A stretch of DNA of 37,693 nucleotides, taken from contig CACEKT010000008.1 in the NCBI GenBank assembly GCA_902560225.1, positions 1-37,693 on the forward strand, given 5' to 3'. Positions within the stretch are counted from its first letter, which is position 1. Each line of letters begins with the position of its first letter. The DNA comes from an uncultured Pelagibacteraceae bacterium (GTDB lineage Bacteria; Pseudomonadota; Alphaproteobacteria; Pelagibacterales; Pelagibacteraceae). The notes under the pieces are model-generated. The model was not told where the DNA came from. It saw only the letters and a list, made by a program, of their open reading frames with translations, and made no database searches. Below are positions 1 through 9,272 of this stretch, piece after piece. The translations under genes were made by a program, and so were the position numbers.

Positions 1-129
1 TTAAAATAACCAGATGTACTGTCAGTAAACAAAGTGTAATTAATTTTTTTTGGATAATGTATATGCATTTGCATACATAAATAGTTGGTTACCCAAACCT
101 TCAGCAATTCTTACAACTACTTTTTTCAT
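1..129 (-). CDS. Glycosyltransferase family 11-like (alpha-1,2-fucosyltransferase-type) protein, N-terminus only; runs off the window edge and is frameshifted at an 8-nt homopolymer
   Basis: Minus-strand translation from ATG at 129-127 reads MKKVVVRIAEGLGNQLFMYANAYTLSKKN*. Removing one A from the run at 44-51 gives ...YTLSKKINYTLFTDSTSGYF to the window edge. GLGNQLFMYA matches the GT11 N-terminal motif GGLGNQLFQYA. Confidence 0.7.
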
Positions 130-980
130 TAAAAAAATTTAAAATAAAAATATTTCATTTTGTTAACTATTAATTCTAAAAACATTTTAAATGAAAATTT
201 TGGATTATTTAATTTTCCTATAAAATAATTAAAACCATCTCCTCTTAAATAATATCTTCTAAAAAATCTTGGGTTAAATCCATATTTTTTTAAAAATATT
301 TTTGTTCCATTATTTAATTTTACATCACTTTTTCTTGTCGTAATTGAGCTAAAATGATAAACTTTAAACTTAGATATAGCCTTAAAAATTCGAACATCTT
401 CGTTCCATAATTTCATACATAAATCTGGATCCGAACCATCACCAGGGTTAAATTCTTCACTAAAACCGCCAATTTTTATCCATAAATCTTTATGAATTAA
501 ATGAGGAGCCCAATGAGAGCCTTGTAAATCAAATGATTTATCTTCTTCACAAAAATTATTGAATTTATCTTCATCAAAATTATTAGGCGTTGTTCCACAA
601 TCAAAATTAATTAAACCATTATTTTTAGAAACGTTAGTGCCTGTTAAATAAAATTTATAATCAGGAAATTTTGTAACTTCTTTTTTTAAAAAAAAATCCC
701 AATCTCTACAAAAAAACATATCATCGTGTGCATACAAAATAAAATCTGTAGAAGCTAAAGATGATGCTTTGTTAATAGCACTACATAAACCAATATTATT
801 CGGACTATGAGTGTAAATAATATTATTTTCTATTGCATACTCCAGTGTACCATCTGATCCATCATTTATATGTAAAATAATTTCGTGATGATATTTTGAA
901 TTTTTTTTTAATGAATTTAAAAAAAATTTCAGAAAATGAAGGTTATTAAATGTTGAAACTAAAATAGAAAACTTCATCAA
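129..980 (-). CDS. Glycosyltransferase family 2
   Basis: ORF of 283 aa; FSILVSTFNNLHFLKFFLNSL start, later INDGSDGT and YAHDDM (DxD-like), typical GT-A fold GT2. Confidence 0.85.
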   Translation of the reverse strand: MMKFSILVSTFNNLHFLKFFLNSLKKNSKYHHEIILHINDGSDGTLEYAIENNIIYTHSPNNIGLCSAINKASSLASTDFILYAHDDMFFCRDWDFFLKKEVTKFPDYKFYLTGTNVSKNNGLINFDCGTTPNNFDEDKFNNFCEEDKSFDLQGSHWAPHLIHKDLWIKIGGFSEEFNPGDGSDPDLCMKLWNEDVRIFKAISKFKVYHFSSITTRKSDVKLNNGTKIFLKKYGFNPRFFRRYYLRGDGFNYFIGKLNNPKFSFKMFLELIVNKMKYFYFKFF

Positions 981-3082
981 TACAAATCGTTTTTTAAACC
1001 AAGAGAAGTTTCGATAAAATATTTTGTCGTTTTTAATTCATTAAAATATTTAAAATATTTTTTTTTACCATTACTTGCAATTTTTTGTCTTAGACTATCT
1101 TTTATTTTATAAAATTTTATTTTTTCAGATAAGTCTTTAATATTGTCATAAAAAATTATTTCGTTCTTAGTAAAAATATCATTAAGTTGAGTTTTTCTAT
1201 CTACAAAAGTAAGCAATCCATTACCCATTAATGATGCTATTCTATTACTAGAATAATATTTTGCAGGCAAACCTCTGCTTAGATTTAAACCCATCTTTGA
1301 ATTTATTAAAGCTTTATAGAAATCATTACCCCATATAGGTTCTTTATTTTGAAACCCATAAAAATCGTAGTTTATTTCACTTATTTTATTAACCAAAGTG
1401 TTTAAGAAATGAATTCTGGAATCATTTTTACCTTTTTTTAGTGTTGCTCTATTTACACCGTGGCTCATTGCATAAAATATATCTTTCAAAGGTTTTTTCT
1501 TAGACACATCAAAACATTCAATATTTTTATCCACAGGAACGAAAAAAAAATGTAGATTTTTTATATTATATTTTTGATTTTTAAGTACGCTTGGATGTGA
1601 AGTTATAAAAGTATGATCTACTAAATCTGAATAATTTAATATATTTTTAATATTTTTTTTGGAATAACTTAAACTTTTCATTACAGGATCTTCATTCCAC
1701 TGGGAAATGATTATATTTTTGTTTAAAGATTTGAATTCATTGATTGTTGATCTATCAATATTCTTTGTATGACCAAAAAATATTAAATCAGGATTATAGT
1801 TTTTAAATGTATTGATTAAATAATCCTGAAATTTGCTATTATCTTTTTGAAGAAATAAACTTCTATTTTGTCTTAGATAATCTCTATCACTTATTTCTAA
1901 TACATCATGACCATTTCTTATGAAGCCATTTGTAAATTTTTTTCCTAGTGAAATATTGTAAAGTCTGTGAAAATTCTTCTGTCCTGTATTATAAATATTT
2001 ATTATTCTTAATTTATTTCTTATTAGGTTTAGACTAAAGTTTTGTCCTATATTTTCTCTAATATTATCTATTAATTGACTATTTTCTTTAATTAAATGTT
2101 TAGTATTTTTAAATCCCTTTATTTGAATTTTTTTACGTAAATTCGAGTTCAGAATTAATTTTTTAATGTTTAAATATAAATCTTGTGAATTTAATTTTTT
2201 TAATACCAAACAATGATCAGTTGTTTCAGGTAGACCCCCTCTATTAGAAATAATTGTAGCACAAGCTCTTGATGAAGACTCCAAAGCTGTTCTTCCAAAA
2301 GGTTCTTCCCATCTGGAAGGCACTACTGCAATTTCAGAGCTATCTAAAAATTCTAATACTTTATTATGCTTCAAAAATCCTAATTCTCTATGATTTTTAT
2401 GTTTTATATATGGTCTATCTCTACTTTCGTCACCAATAGAATACCCTTTCCAATCGTTAAATTCATTTAGAATTTTTAAAATTGAAGTTTTATAAATATC
2501 ATACCCTTTTGAAGTATTTAATTTTCCTACAAATACAATTCTTTTTTTTTTAGATCTTATTTTTTTTGGTTTATCAATACTTGGATAAACTATTTCAGTT
2601 TTATTTGATAACTTTTTATCTAAACCCATAAAAAATCTATCTCTAACCCATTTACTAACAAAAATAATTTTTTCTAAATTATCTAGTAAGTCTAAACGTT
2701 CTGAAATTGTCTTTGATCCATTCATAGAAATAGGGTCATTATGAAAATATAAAATATATTTTGAATCTTTTTCATTTTTTAAATAGTTAAAAACTGAAGG
2801 TCTATTGTGTATTTCAATAATATCAAAATTTATATTTTTAGTTTCAATAATAAAATTTTTACAATATTCTTTTGTTGAGCTTGTAAATTTTGATTTAAGA
2901 TTGTTAATTTTAATGTTTACATAATTTTTACTTAAAAAATCTTTTCCAGATGTGTTTCCATAAATTAAATTGTTATCTTTGAATTTAGAATACTTAAAAA
3001 AATCACAAACCCAAATTGCTGCAGCCTGAGCTTTTGATACAGTATAGTTTTCTTTGTATGGTAAAATTGTAGCTATTTTCAT
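977..3082 (-). CDS. Two-domain glycosyltransferase: N-terminal GT4/GT1-type plus C-terminal CgeB-like glycosyltransferase domain
   Basis: 701 aa ORF. The N-terminal half has FVGKLNTSKGYDIY and EEPFGRTALESSSRACATIISNRGGLPET (GT4 EX7E-type region). The C-terminal half has NLSRGLPAKYYSSNRIASLMGNGLLTFVDRKTQLNDIF (CgeB/glycosyl transferases group 1-like). Confidence 0.75.
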   Translation of the reverse strand: MKIATILPYKENYTVSKAQAAAIWVCDFFKYSKFKDNNLIYGNTSGKDFLSKNYVNIKINNLKSKFTSSTKEYCKNFIIETKNINFDIIEIHNRPSVFNYLKNEKDSKYILYFHNDPISMNGSKTISERLDLLDNLEKIIFVSKWVRDRFFMGLDKKLSNKTEIVYPSIDKPKKIRSKKKRIVFVGKLNTSKGYDIYKTSILKILNEFNDWKGYSIGDESRDRPYIKHKNHRELGFLKHNKVLEFLDSSEIAVVPSRWEEPFGRTALESSSRACATIISNRGGLPETTDHCLVLKKLNSQDLYLNIKKLILNSNLRKKIQIKGFKNTKHLIKENSQLIDNIRENIGQNFSLNLIRNKLRIINIYNTGQKNFHRLYNISLGKKFTNGFIRNGHDVLEISDRDYLRQNRSLFLQKDNSKFQDYLINTFKNYNPDLIFFGHTKNIDRSTINEFKSLNKNIIISQWNEDPVMKSLSYSKKNIKNILNYSDLVDHTFITSHPSVLKNQKYNIKNLHFFFVPVDKNIECFDVSKKKPLKDIFYAMSHGVNRATLKKGKNDSRIHFLNTLVNKISEINYDFYGFQNKEPIWGNDFYKALINSKMGLNLSRGLPAKYYSSNRIASLMGNGLLTFVDRKTQLNDIFTKNEIIFYDNIKDLSEKIKFYKIKDSLRQKIASNGKKKYFKYFNELKTTKYFIETSLGLKNDLY

Positions 3083-3088
3083 AATATG

Positions 3089-3337
3089 CTAACTATCTTT
3101 TATTATGGATTCCCTTAATTTTCTATCTTTTTTAAGTTTATATTCAAATGATAAAGCTTTTGACTTAGATAAAAACTTTTTTTTAAAAATAACTTTCCAT
3201 TTGTAGCCTCTTGTTGATTTAGCTCCCTTTGAGGAATTGTGTTTTATTAACCTATTATTAATATTAATAGTGTAGCCTACATAAGTTTTTTTTTTGTATC
3301 CATCTAATGTTTTAAGCATATAGGCATAGTGATACAT
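3089..3337 (-). CDS. Small GIY-YIG domain protein (UPF0213/SLX1-like stand-alone nuclease fold)
   Basis: 82 aa; YHYAYMLKTLDGYKKKTYVGYTININNRLIKHN and KGAKSTRGYKWKVIF match the GIY-YIG pattern of small UPF0213-type proteins. Confidence 0.8.
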   Translation of the reverse strand: MYHYAYMLKTLDGYKKKTYVGYTININNRLIKHNSSKGAKSTRGYKWKVIFKKKFLSKSKALSFEYKLKKDRKLRESIIKDS

Positions 3338-3347
3338 ATAAATTTAA

Positions 3348-3422
3348 TGGCGGTCCCTGGGGGAATCGAACCCCCCTTTGCAGGATGAAAACCAGCTGTC
3401 CTAACCGATAGACGAAGGGACC
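3348..3422 (-). tRNA. tRNA-Glu (anticodon TTC)
   Basis: Reverse complement GGTCCCTTCGTCTATCGGTTAGGACAGCTGGTTTTCATCCTGCAAAGGGGGGTTCGATTCCCCCAGGGACCGCCA folds as a cloverleaf; loop TTTTCAT gives anticodon TTC; CCA is encoded. Confidence 0.95.
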
Positions 3423-3463
3423 GTTGAATGATCTTTTATTTTAAAAGTTCATGCATATCAAGT

Positions 3464-5167
3464 CTAATTAGCTATTAATGTAATGTCTTTGATAATTAAC
3501 TGTACAAATTTTTTATTGTTCCAATAATTTTCTTTTATTTCAGCAATAATATTAATTTGTTTTTTGTAATGCAAAAGATATTGAGCTATTTGAGTATCTG
3601 CACAGTTAAAACATATTGATTTTATTGAAGATCCTTTTCCTGGTTTAAGTATCGCTGAGATATGTTTGTTTTTTAATAACTTTGATTTAATAATTTTTAA
3701 ATTTTCAATCAAAAATAATGGCGATCTATTTCCATTTCCAAATGGACCAATTTTGTTAATTACTTCCATAAATTTATTATTTATTGCCAAAGACGAAATA
3801 GCAAAATCGTATTCATTGAAAAATTTGAAATCCTTATTTGTTTTTAAATAATCTTTTTGTATAAAATTATTTAAAACTTCAACATTTTCTTTTTTAATAA
3901 CAAAGCCTGCTGCCATATTATGCCCACCACCATTTTCAATAATTTTTTTATCAATTAATAATTTAATTAAAGTTCCAATATTATAATTAGTTGTTGATCT
4001 AGCAGATCCTTTTAAAATGTTTTTTGAATTGGTTATCACTATAGCAGGTTTGTTAAAATGGTCCTTTAATCTGGCTGCTATTATACCTATTAATCCTTCA
4101 TTTAAATTAGGTTTATAATAAATAATTACATTTTTGTTTTCTTTTTTAATTTTTTCAAAATTAATTTCATTTAAAATAATTTTTTCTATTTTTTTTCTTT
4201 TGTTATTTAATTTAATTAATTCAATGGACTTGTTTTTAACTATTTTAGGATCAGTTGATGTTAGTAGCTCTATGCCATAATTTGAAAATCCAAGTCTACC
4301 ACCTGAATTAATGATAGGACCTAATAAATATCCTAAATCATCAATAGTTATTTTTCTATTTATCCCAATTTGGTCAAGTAAAATTTTAAATGCAAGACTT
4401 TCTTTTATATTAAATTTTTTAATAACATCTTTGGCAATTATCCTGTTAATTTTTCTTAGTGGCATTACATCACAAACTGTTGCAAGCAAAACGTAAATTA
4501 AAAAGTTTGATAATTTAAAACTTGATTTTTTTTTTTTTAATAAAATATCTAAAAAAAAATACGTTAAAGTTGTAGCACACAAATAATTATATTTCATATA
4601 GCCACTATTTTTTTTGGGATTAATTATTGAATTTGATTTTGGATAAGGTTTACTTATTTCATGATGATCAATTATTATTGATTTAATATTATTTTCATTA
4701 AGAAAATCTATAGCTTTATTTGATGTAGAGCCGCAATCCACCATAATTATTAATTTTGGTTTATTTATAATTAATTTTTGAAAAAGTTTCTTAGTAGCTC
4801 CATAACCATCCTTTTCTCTATCTGGTATATAGTAGAAATAAGGTTGATTAATATGCTTAAAGTATTTAACTAGTAAAGAAGTTGCAGCCGTACCATCAAC
4901 ATCATAATCACCCAAGACACATATTTTTTCATTTTTATTTATAGAATCTATCAACAAATCTGATGAATGATTAAAATCAAAAGTATTTTTAAATATGTTT
5001 TTAATATCAGGATCTTTATCTATATTTGTAATCTCTTCTATATCGAAATTTCTTGAAACAATTAATTTTGAAATTATTTCACTTAGGTTATAATCTTGTT
5101 TAATTTTATCTACTAAGTTTTTATTTACTTTTTTTTCGATCCAATTTTTATCAGAAATTGATATCAT
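3464..5167 (-). CDS. recJ: Single-stranded-DNA-specific exonuclease RecJ
   Basis: 567 aa; DYDVDGTAATSLL, MVDCGSTS, IIDHHE (DHH family) and GGGHNMAAGF motif. Confidence 0.95.
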   Translation of the reverse strand: MISISDKNWIEKKVNKNLVDKIKQDYNLSEIISKLIVSRNFDIEEITNIDKDPDIKNIFKNTFDFNHSSDLLIDSINKNEKICVLGDYDVDGTAATSLLVKYFKHINQPYFYYIPDREKDGYGATKKLFQKLIINKPKLIIMVDCGSTSNKAIDFLNENNIKSIIIDHHEISKPYPKSNSIINPKKNSGYMKYNYLCATTLTYFFLDILLKKKKSSFKLSNFLIYVLLATVCDVMPLRKINRIIAKDVIKKFNIKESLAFKILLDQIGINRKITIDDLGYLLGPIINSGGRLGFSNYGIELLTSTDPKIVKNKSIELIKLNNKRKKIEKIILNEINFEKIKKENKNVIIYYKPNLNEGLIGIIAARLKDHFNKPAIVITNSKNILKGSARSTTNYNIGTLIKLLIDKKIIENGGGHNMAAGFVIKKENVEVLNNFIQKDYLKTNKDFKFFNEYDFAISSLAINNKFMEVINKIGPFGNGNRSPLFLIENLKIIKSKLLKNKHISAILKPGKGSSIKSICFNCADTQIAQYLLHYKKQINIIAEIKENYWNNKKFVQLIIKDITLIAN

Positions 5168-6111
5168 TCATCAATTAAATTTTTTTTTTTAATTATTTTT
5201 TTTAAATTGGAACTTTTATGTGTAATTAAAGTTTCAGAAGTATAATTATTTTGATCTAATACTATCCCATTTAATATTTCACTATTAGTAATACCTGTTG
5301 CACAAAATATCGAGTCACCTTTAATAATTTCATTTAAATCATATTTTCTATCTAAATCTTTGATACCCATTGATTTCGCTTCATTCATATTTTTATCATT
5401 ATCAAATATAAATCTACCTTGAAAGTGACAATCATAGGCATCTAAAGCAGATGCCGCAATTACACCCTCTGGCCCACCACCAATGCCCAAAAACATATCA
5501 ACCCCATATTTTGGTTGAGACACATAAATAGCACCAAGAACATCACCATCACTAATTAATTTCAAATTTACATTTAATTCTTTTAGTTCATCAATAATTT
5601 TTTTATGTCTTGGTCTATCTAATAAACAAACTGTAAGTGATGTAATATCTTTATTTTTAAACTCAGATAAATTTTTAATATTTTTTTTTAATGGAAAATC
5701 TAAATCAATAAGTCCCCTATCAATTTTTCCTGTAGCTATTTTATTCATATAAGTTTCTGGAGCTTTAAATAAGTTTCCTTTTTCAGCTATAGATAAAACT
5801 GAAATACTTCCAGGCAAGTTATTAGCAACAAAATTAGTTCCTTCTACAGGGTCGATTGCTATATCAAAATTTAATCCTTTTTTTGTACCTACAATTTCAC
5901 CAGTATAAAGCATAGGAGCTTCATCTAGCGTTCCTTCACCTATGACGACTTCTCCCCTCATATCAATTTTATTTAATTCATTTCTCATTGAGTCAACGGC
6001 CGCCTTATCTGCAGCAATTTTATCTTTTTTCCCAATTAAATATGAAGAAGCAAGAGCTGCTTTTGATGTAACATTAATAAATTGATCAATAAATTTTTTA
6101 TCAATTGCCAT
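5164..6111 (-). CDS. glpX: Class II fructose-1,6-bisphosphatase
   Basis: 315 aa; GEGTLDEAPMLYTGE, DPVEGTNFVANN, GIGGGPEGVIAASAL motifs of GlpX. Confidence 0.95.
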   Translation of the reverse strand: MAIDKKFIDQFINVTSKAALASSYLIGKKDKIAADKAAVDSMRNELNKIDMRGEVVIGEGTLDEAPMLYTGEIVGTKKGLNFDIAIDPVEGTNFVANNLPGSISVLSIAEKGNLFKAPETYMNKIATGKIDRGLIDLDFPLKKNIKNLSEFKNKDITSLTVCLLDRPRHKKIIDELKELNVNLKLISDGDVLGAIYVSQPKYGVDMFLGIGGGPEGVIAASALDAYDCHFQGRFIFDNDKNMNEAKSMGIKDLDRKYDLNEIIKGDSIFCATGITNSEILNGIVLDQNNYTSETLITHKSSNLKKIIKKKNLIDE

Positions 6112-7103
6112 TAAATCTTTTCATCAATAATCTCGACTTGATTTATTTTAGCTTCAAATTCTCTTAAACGCTTGTAAACACTTGCTAGTTCAATTATTGT
6201 TGGCCAAGCTTTTAATATATACTGCATTGATCCCTCAACCCTTCCAAAAGCTCTAATTATTTGTTGCATAACACCTAGTGTAACAGCCCCAGCAACAATA
6301 GCAGGTGCTAGAAAAACATATGCAGATAAAACATTTGCCTGCAAATATGCAATTCTACCAATGTTAAAATAAAGATATCTTAAATAACTCAAAAAATGAA
6401 TTTCTCTTACACCACTAAAAAGTTCTTCTATTGATTTTGGTCTAACAGTACCATCGTCTTCAGCTACAACTAAAATTTTTCTGTAAGCAGCTTCTTTTTT
6501 TTGCAGATCATATTCAACACCTACTAATCTTAAGATTAAACCTAAAATTATTAAAAAAATTGTTCCACCTACTGACCAAATCAAAGCTCCAACTATTAAA
6601 CCATAATCCCAATCTCCAAAAAAGAAAATTGGTATACTTACACTCAATCCAAATAATATAGGTGTAAACTCAATTAATATCATTAAAGCTTCTATTAAAC
6701 TTGTGCCTAATGACTCCATAATTCTAGAAAATTTTATAGTATCTTCCTGAACCCTTTGTGATGCACCTTCAATTTTCCTAGCTCTATCATAAACACTATG
6801 ATACCATTCGACCATAGCGGTTCTCCATCTAAATAGATAGTGAGAGGTAAAAAAACTAACAATAACAGCTACACCCACATAAATTGCCGCTAAAATAATA
6901 AATGAAAGTAAGCTAGACCAATACTCTTCAATTGTAATTGCATTGGGTTTGGCAAGTGCTTTTTGAATCATGTCATAAAATTCACCAAACCATTCGTTAA
7001 TTTTCACATCTATTTTTACCTGGATCCAAAGAGATGATAAAATTATAAATGACCCAATCCAAGACCACATCATCCATTTTTTTAATTTAAAAAATCTAAA
7101 CAT
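6111..7103 (-). CDS. SbmA/BacA-like inner-membrane transporter family protein
   Basis: 330 aa; RWRTAMVEWYHSVYDRARKIEGASQRVQEDTIKFSRIMESLGTSLIEALMILIEFTPILF typical of the SbmA/BacA-like family; no ATPase domain. Confidence 0.85.
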   Translation of the reverse strand: MFRFFKLKKWMMWSWIGSFIILSSLWIQVKIDVKINEWFGEFYDMIQKALAKPNAITIEEYWSSLLSFIILAAIYVGVAVIVSFFTSHYLFRWRTAMVEWYHSVYDRARKIEGASQRVQEDTIKFSRIMESLGTSLIEALMILIEFTPILFGLSVSIPIFFFGDWDYGLIVGALIWSVGGTIFLIILGLILRLVGVEYDLQKKEAAYRKILVVAEDDGTVRPKSIEELFSGVREIHFLSYLRYLYFNIGRIAYLQANVLSAYVFLAPAIVAGAVTLGVMQQIIRAFGRVEGSMQYILKAWPTIIELASVYKRLREFEAKINQVEIIDEKI

Positions 7104-7106
7104 GAT

Positions 7107-7388
7107 TTATTTTAAAAAATTATCCGCATACGATTTTTTTACTGTTTTTCTTTTTTTTGGTTCAATTAATTCAAAATCGATTTTCTTTTTTTTTGCATAG
7201 TTTATAGCTAAATCTTTTGATGAAAACTCAAGTTTTAGTTCTGTTAATGTATCAGATGAACTTTCCCATCCCATTAAAGGATTTTTTGTAGGATCTTTTG
7301 TTTTAAATTCTAAAATCCATTTATTATTTTTTGCTACTCCAGACTGCATAGGATTTTTGTTTGGTATGTATATTAAAGCTTTTCTCAT
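7107..7388 (-). CDS. NADH dehydrogenase accessory subunit NDUFS4-like (ETC complex I subunit conserved region)
   Basis: 93 aa; MQSGVAKNNKWILEF...NPLMGWESSSDTLTELKLEFSSKDLAINYAKKKKIDFEL matches the NDUFS4/18 kDa subunit pattern. Confidence 0.85.
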   Translation of the reverse strand: MRKALIYIPNKNPMQSGVAKNNKWILEFKTKDPTKNPLMGWESSSDTLTELKLEFSSKDLAINYAKKKKIDFELIEPKKRKTVKKSYADNFLK

Positions 7389-7393
7389 AATGA

Positions 7394-7470
<77 letters not shown>

Positions 7471-7565
7471 ATCCGTGTACTATTTACAGTACATTTTAAA
7501 TATTTCAAAGGATAAAGATAACCAAATTAAGGGTAATTTTATTAAAATCTGATATATATGAAAGT

Positions 7566-8084
7566 ATGAAAATTTCTTGCCCATCATGCAAAAAAAAATT
7601 TAATCTTGATGAGTCTTTAATACCTGAAAATGGAAGATTATTACAATGTGGGTTTTGCAATCATAAATGGTTTTATGAAAAAAATACAAAATTAATCAAC
7701 GAAAATTCAGAACCAAATATATCTTCAGAGCCTTTATTAAATGAAAATTTAACTAAAAAAAGTTCATCTGTTGACACTTTAATAGAAACTAAGATACCAA
7801 AAGAAACTGAAACTATTATTAACCAAGCTGAAGAAAATATAAAAAAAACTTCAAATAATAAAATTGATAATCAAGCTAAAAAATCAGATAAAGTTGAAGG
7901 TAATATTATCTCAAATTTTTTATCCTACTTAATAGTGATAATTATTTCATTAATGGCTATGATTATTTTGCTAGATACTTTTAAAGCTCCACTAATTAAT
8001 ATTTTTCCTATTCTTGAACATCTTTTATCTAGCCTTTATGAAACATTGAAAGATATTAAATTATTTATTATAGATTTAACCTAA
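7566..8084 (+). CDS. MJ0042-type zinc-ribbon protein with a single C-terminal transmembrane segment
   Basis: 172 aa; MKISCPSCKKKFNLDESLIPENGRLLQCGFCNHKWFY (two CxxC) and a TM stretch FLSYLIVIIISLMAMIILL. Confidence 0.8.
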   Translation: MKISCPSCKKKFNLDESLIPENGRLLQCGFCNHKWFYEKNTKLINENSEPNISSEPLLNENLTKKSSSVDTLIETKIPKETETIINQAEENIKKTSNNKIDNQAKKSDKVEGNIISNFLSYLIVIIISLMAMIILLDTFKAPLINIFPILEHLLSSLYETLKDIKLFIIDLT

Positions 8085-8090
8085 TTTTTT

Positions 8091-9272
8091 ATGATTAATA
8101 ATTTATCTAAACCTTTTAGATGGTTTTTTAAGCTTGAAGCTGCAAGCGGGCTGGTATTATTATTTGCAGCAATAATAGCATTATTTATAAGTAATTCAGG
8201 TTTTGCAGAATTATATTTCTCAACTTTAAATAAATATTTGTTTATAGGCATAAACAATTTTGGATTAAAATTATCTGTACTACATTGGATTAATGATGCC
8301 CTAATGGCAATTTTCTTTTTTTTCGTCACTTTAGAAATTAAAAGGGAATTTTTACAAGGTGAACTTTCTAATATTAAACAAGCTTTATTACCAATAATAG
8401 CTGCTGTTGGTGGAATGCTTGTACCCGCATTATTTTATGTTTTTATAAATCTAGGTGACAGTGATACTTTAAATGGATGGGCCATACCATCAGCTACGGA
8501 CATTGCTTTTTCATTAGGTGTTTTATCTTTGCTTGGAAAAAGAGTTCCTTTATCATTAAAAGTATTTTTAACTGCCTTAGCGATTATTGATGATTTAGGT
8601 GCAATTGTAATTATTGCTCTTTTCTACTCTGGAGATTTAAGCATTAAATATTTAACTTTAATGTTATTAGCATTTGTTATTTTATTAGTTATAAATAAAT
8701 TTAATATTAAAAAATTCCTACCCTATTTAATTGTTGGAATTTTTCTTTGGGATTTTACGCATAACTCAGGAATCCATGCTACTATTGCTGGTGTTTTGTT
8801 AGCCATGACAATTCCTCATAGAAAAAAAGAAAAAGATTTTTCGTTATTAATAAAAATAGAACATGCAATTAGCCCGTATGTAGCTTTCGCAATAATGCCG
8901 TTATTTGCTTTTGCAAATGCTGGGGTATCTTTGGAAGGGTTATCATTTGCTTCGTTATTGGATAAGGTTCCCCTAGGTATCGTACTTGGTCTATTTCTTG
9001 GTAAACAATTGGGAGTTTTTATATTTTCTTATGCATCTATAAAATTAAAAGTAGCTCAAATGCCAAACGACACGAGTTGGTACAATTTTTATGGTGTAGG
9101 AGTTCTCACTGGGATTGGTTTCACAATGAGTTTGTTTGTTGGAAATTTAGCTTTTGCTGAAAACATACAATATATGGATGGTGTAAAAATAGGAGTACTA
9201 ACTGGGTCCTTATTGTCCACTTTATTTGGTTATTTTTTGATATTACTTACGCCAAATAAACCAAACAAATGA
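8091..9272 (+). CDS. nhaA: Na+/H+ antiporter NhaA
   Basis: 393 aa; FFFVTLEIKREFLQGELS, GWAIPSATDIAFSLGVL, LAIIDDLGAIVIIALFYS signature motifs. Confidence 0.97.
   Translation: MINNLSKPFRWFFKLEAASGLVLLFAAIIALFISNSGFAELYFSTLNKYLFIGINNFGLKLSVLHWINDALMAIFFFFVTLEIKREFLQGELSNIKQALLPIIAAVGGMLVPALFYVFINLGDSDTLNGWAIPSATDIAFSLGVLSLLGKRVPLSLKVFLTALAIIDDLGAIVIIALFYSGDLSIKYLTLMLLAFVILLVINKFNIKKFLPYLIVGIFLWDFTHNSGIHATIAGVLLAMTIPHRKKEKDFSLLIKIEHAISPYVAFAIMPLFAFANAGVSLEGLSFASLLDKVPLGIVLGLFLGKQLGVFIFSYASIKLKVAQMPNDTSWYNFYGVGVLTGIGFTMSLFVGNLAFAENIQYMDGVKIGVLTGSLLSTLFGYFLILLTPNKPNK

Noticed and set aside
3666-4496. Antisense ORFs 3666-3851 and 4311-4496 on the + strand
   Set aside because: They lie fully inside recJ on the opposite strand, have no family resemblance, and are expected by chance in this composition.
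8081-8329. Minus-strand ORF 8081-8329
   Set aside because: Antisense to the start of nhaA, which is an unambiguous full-length match.
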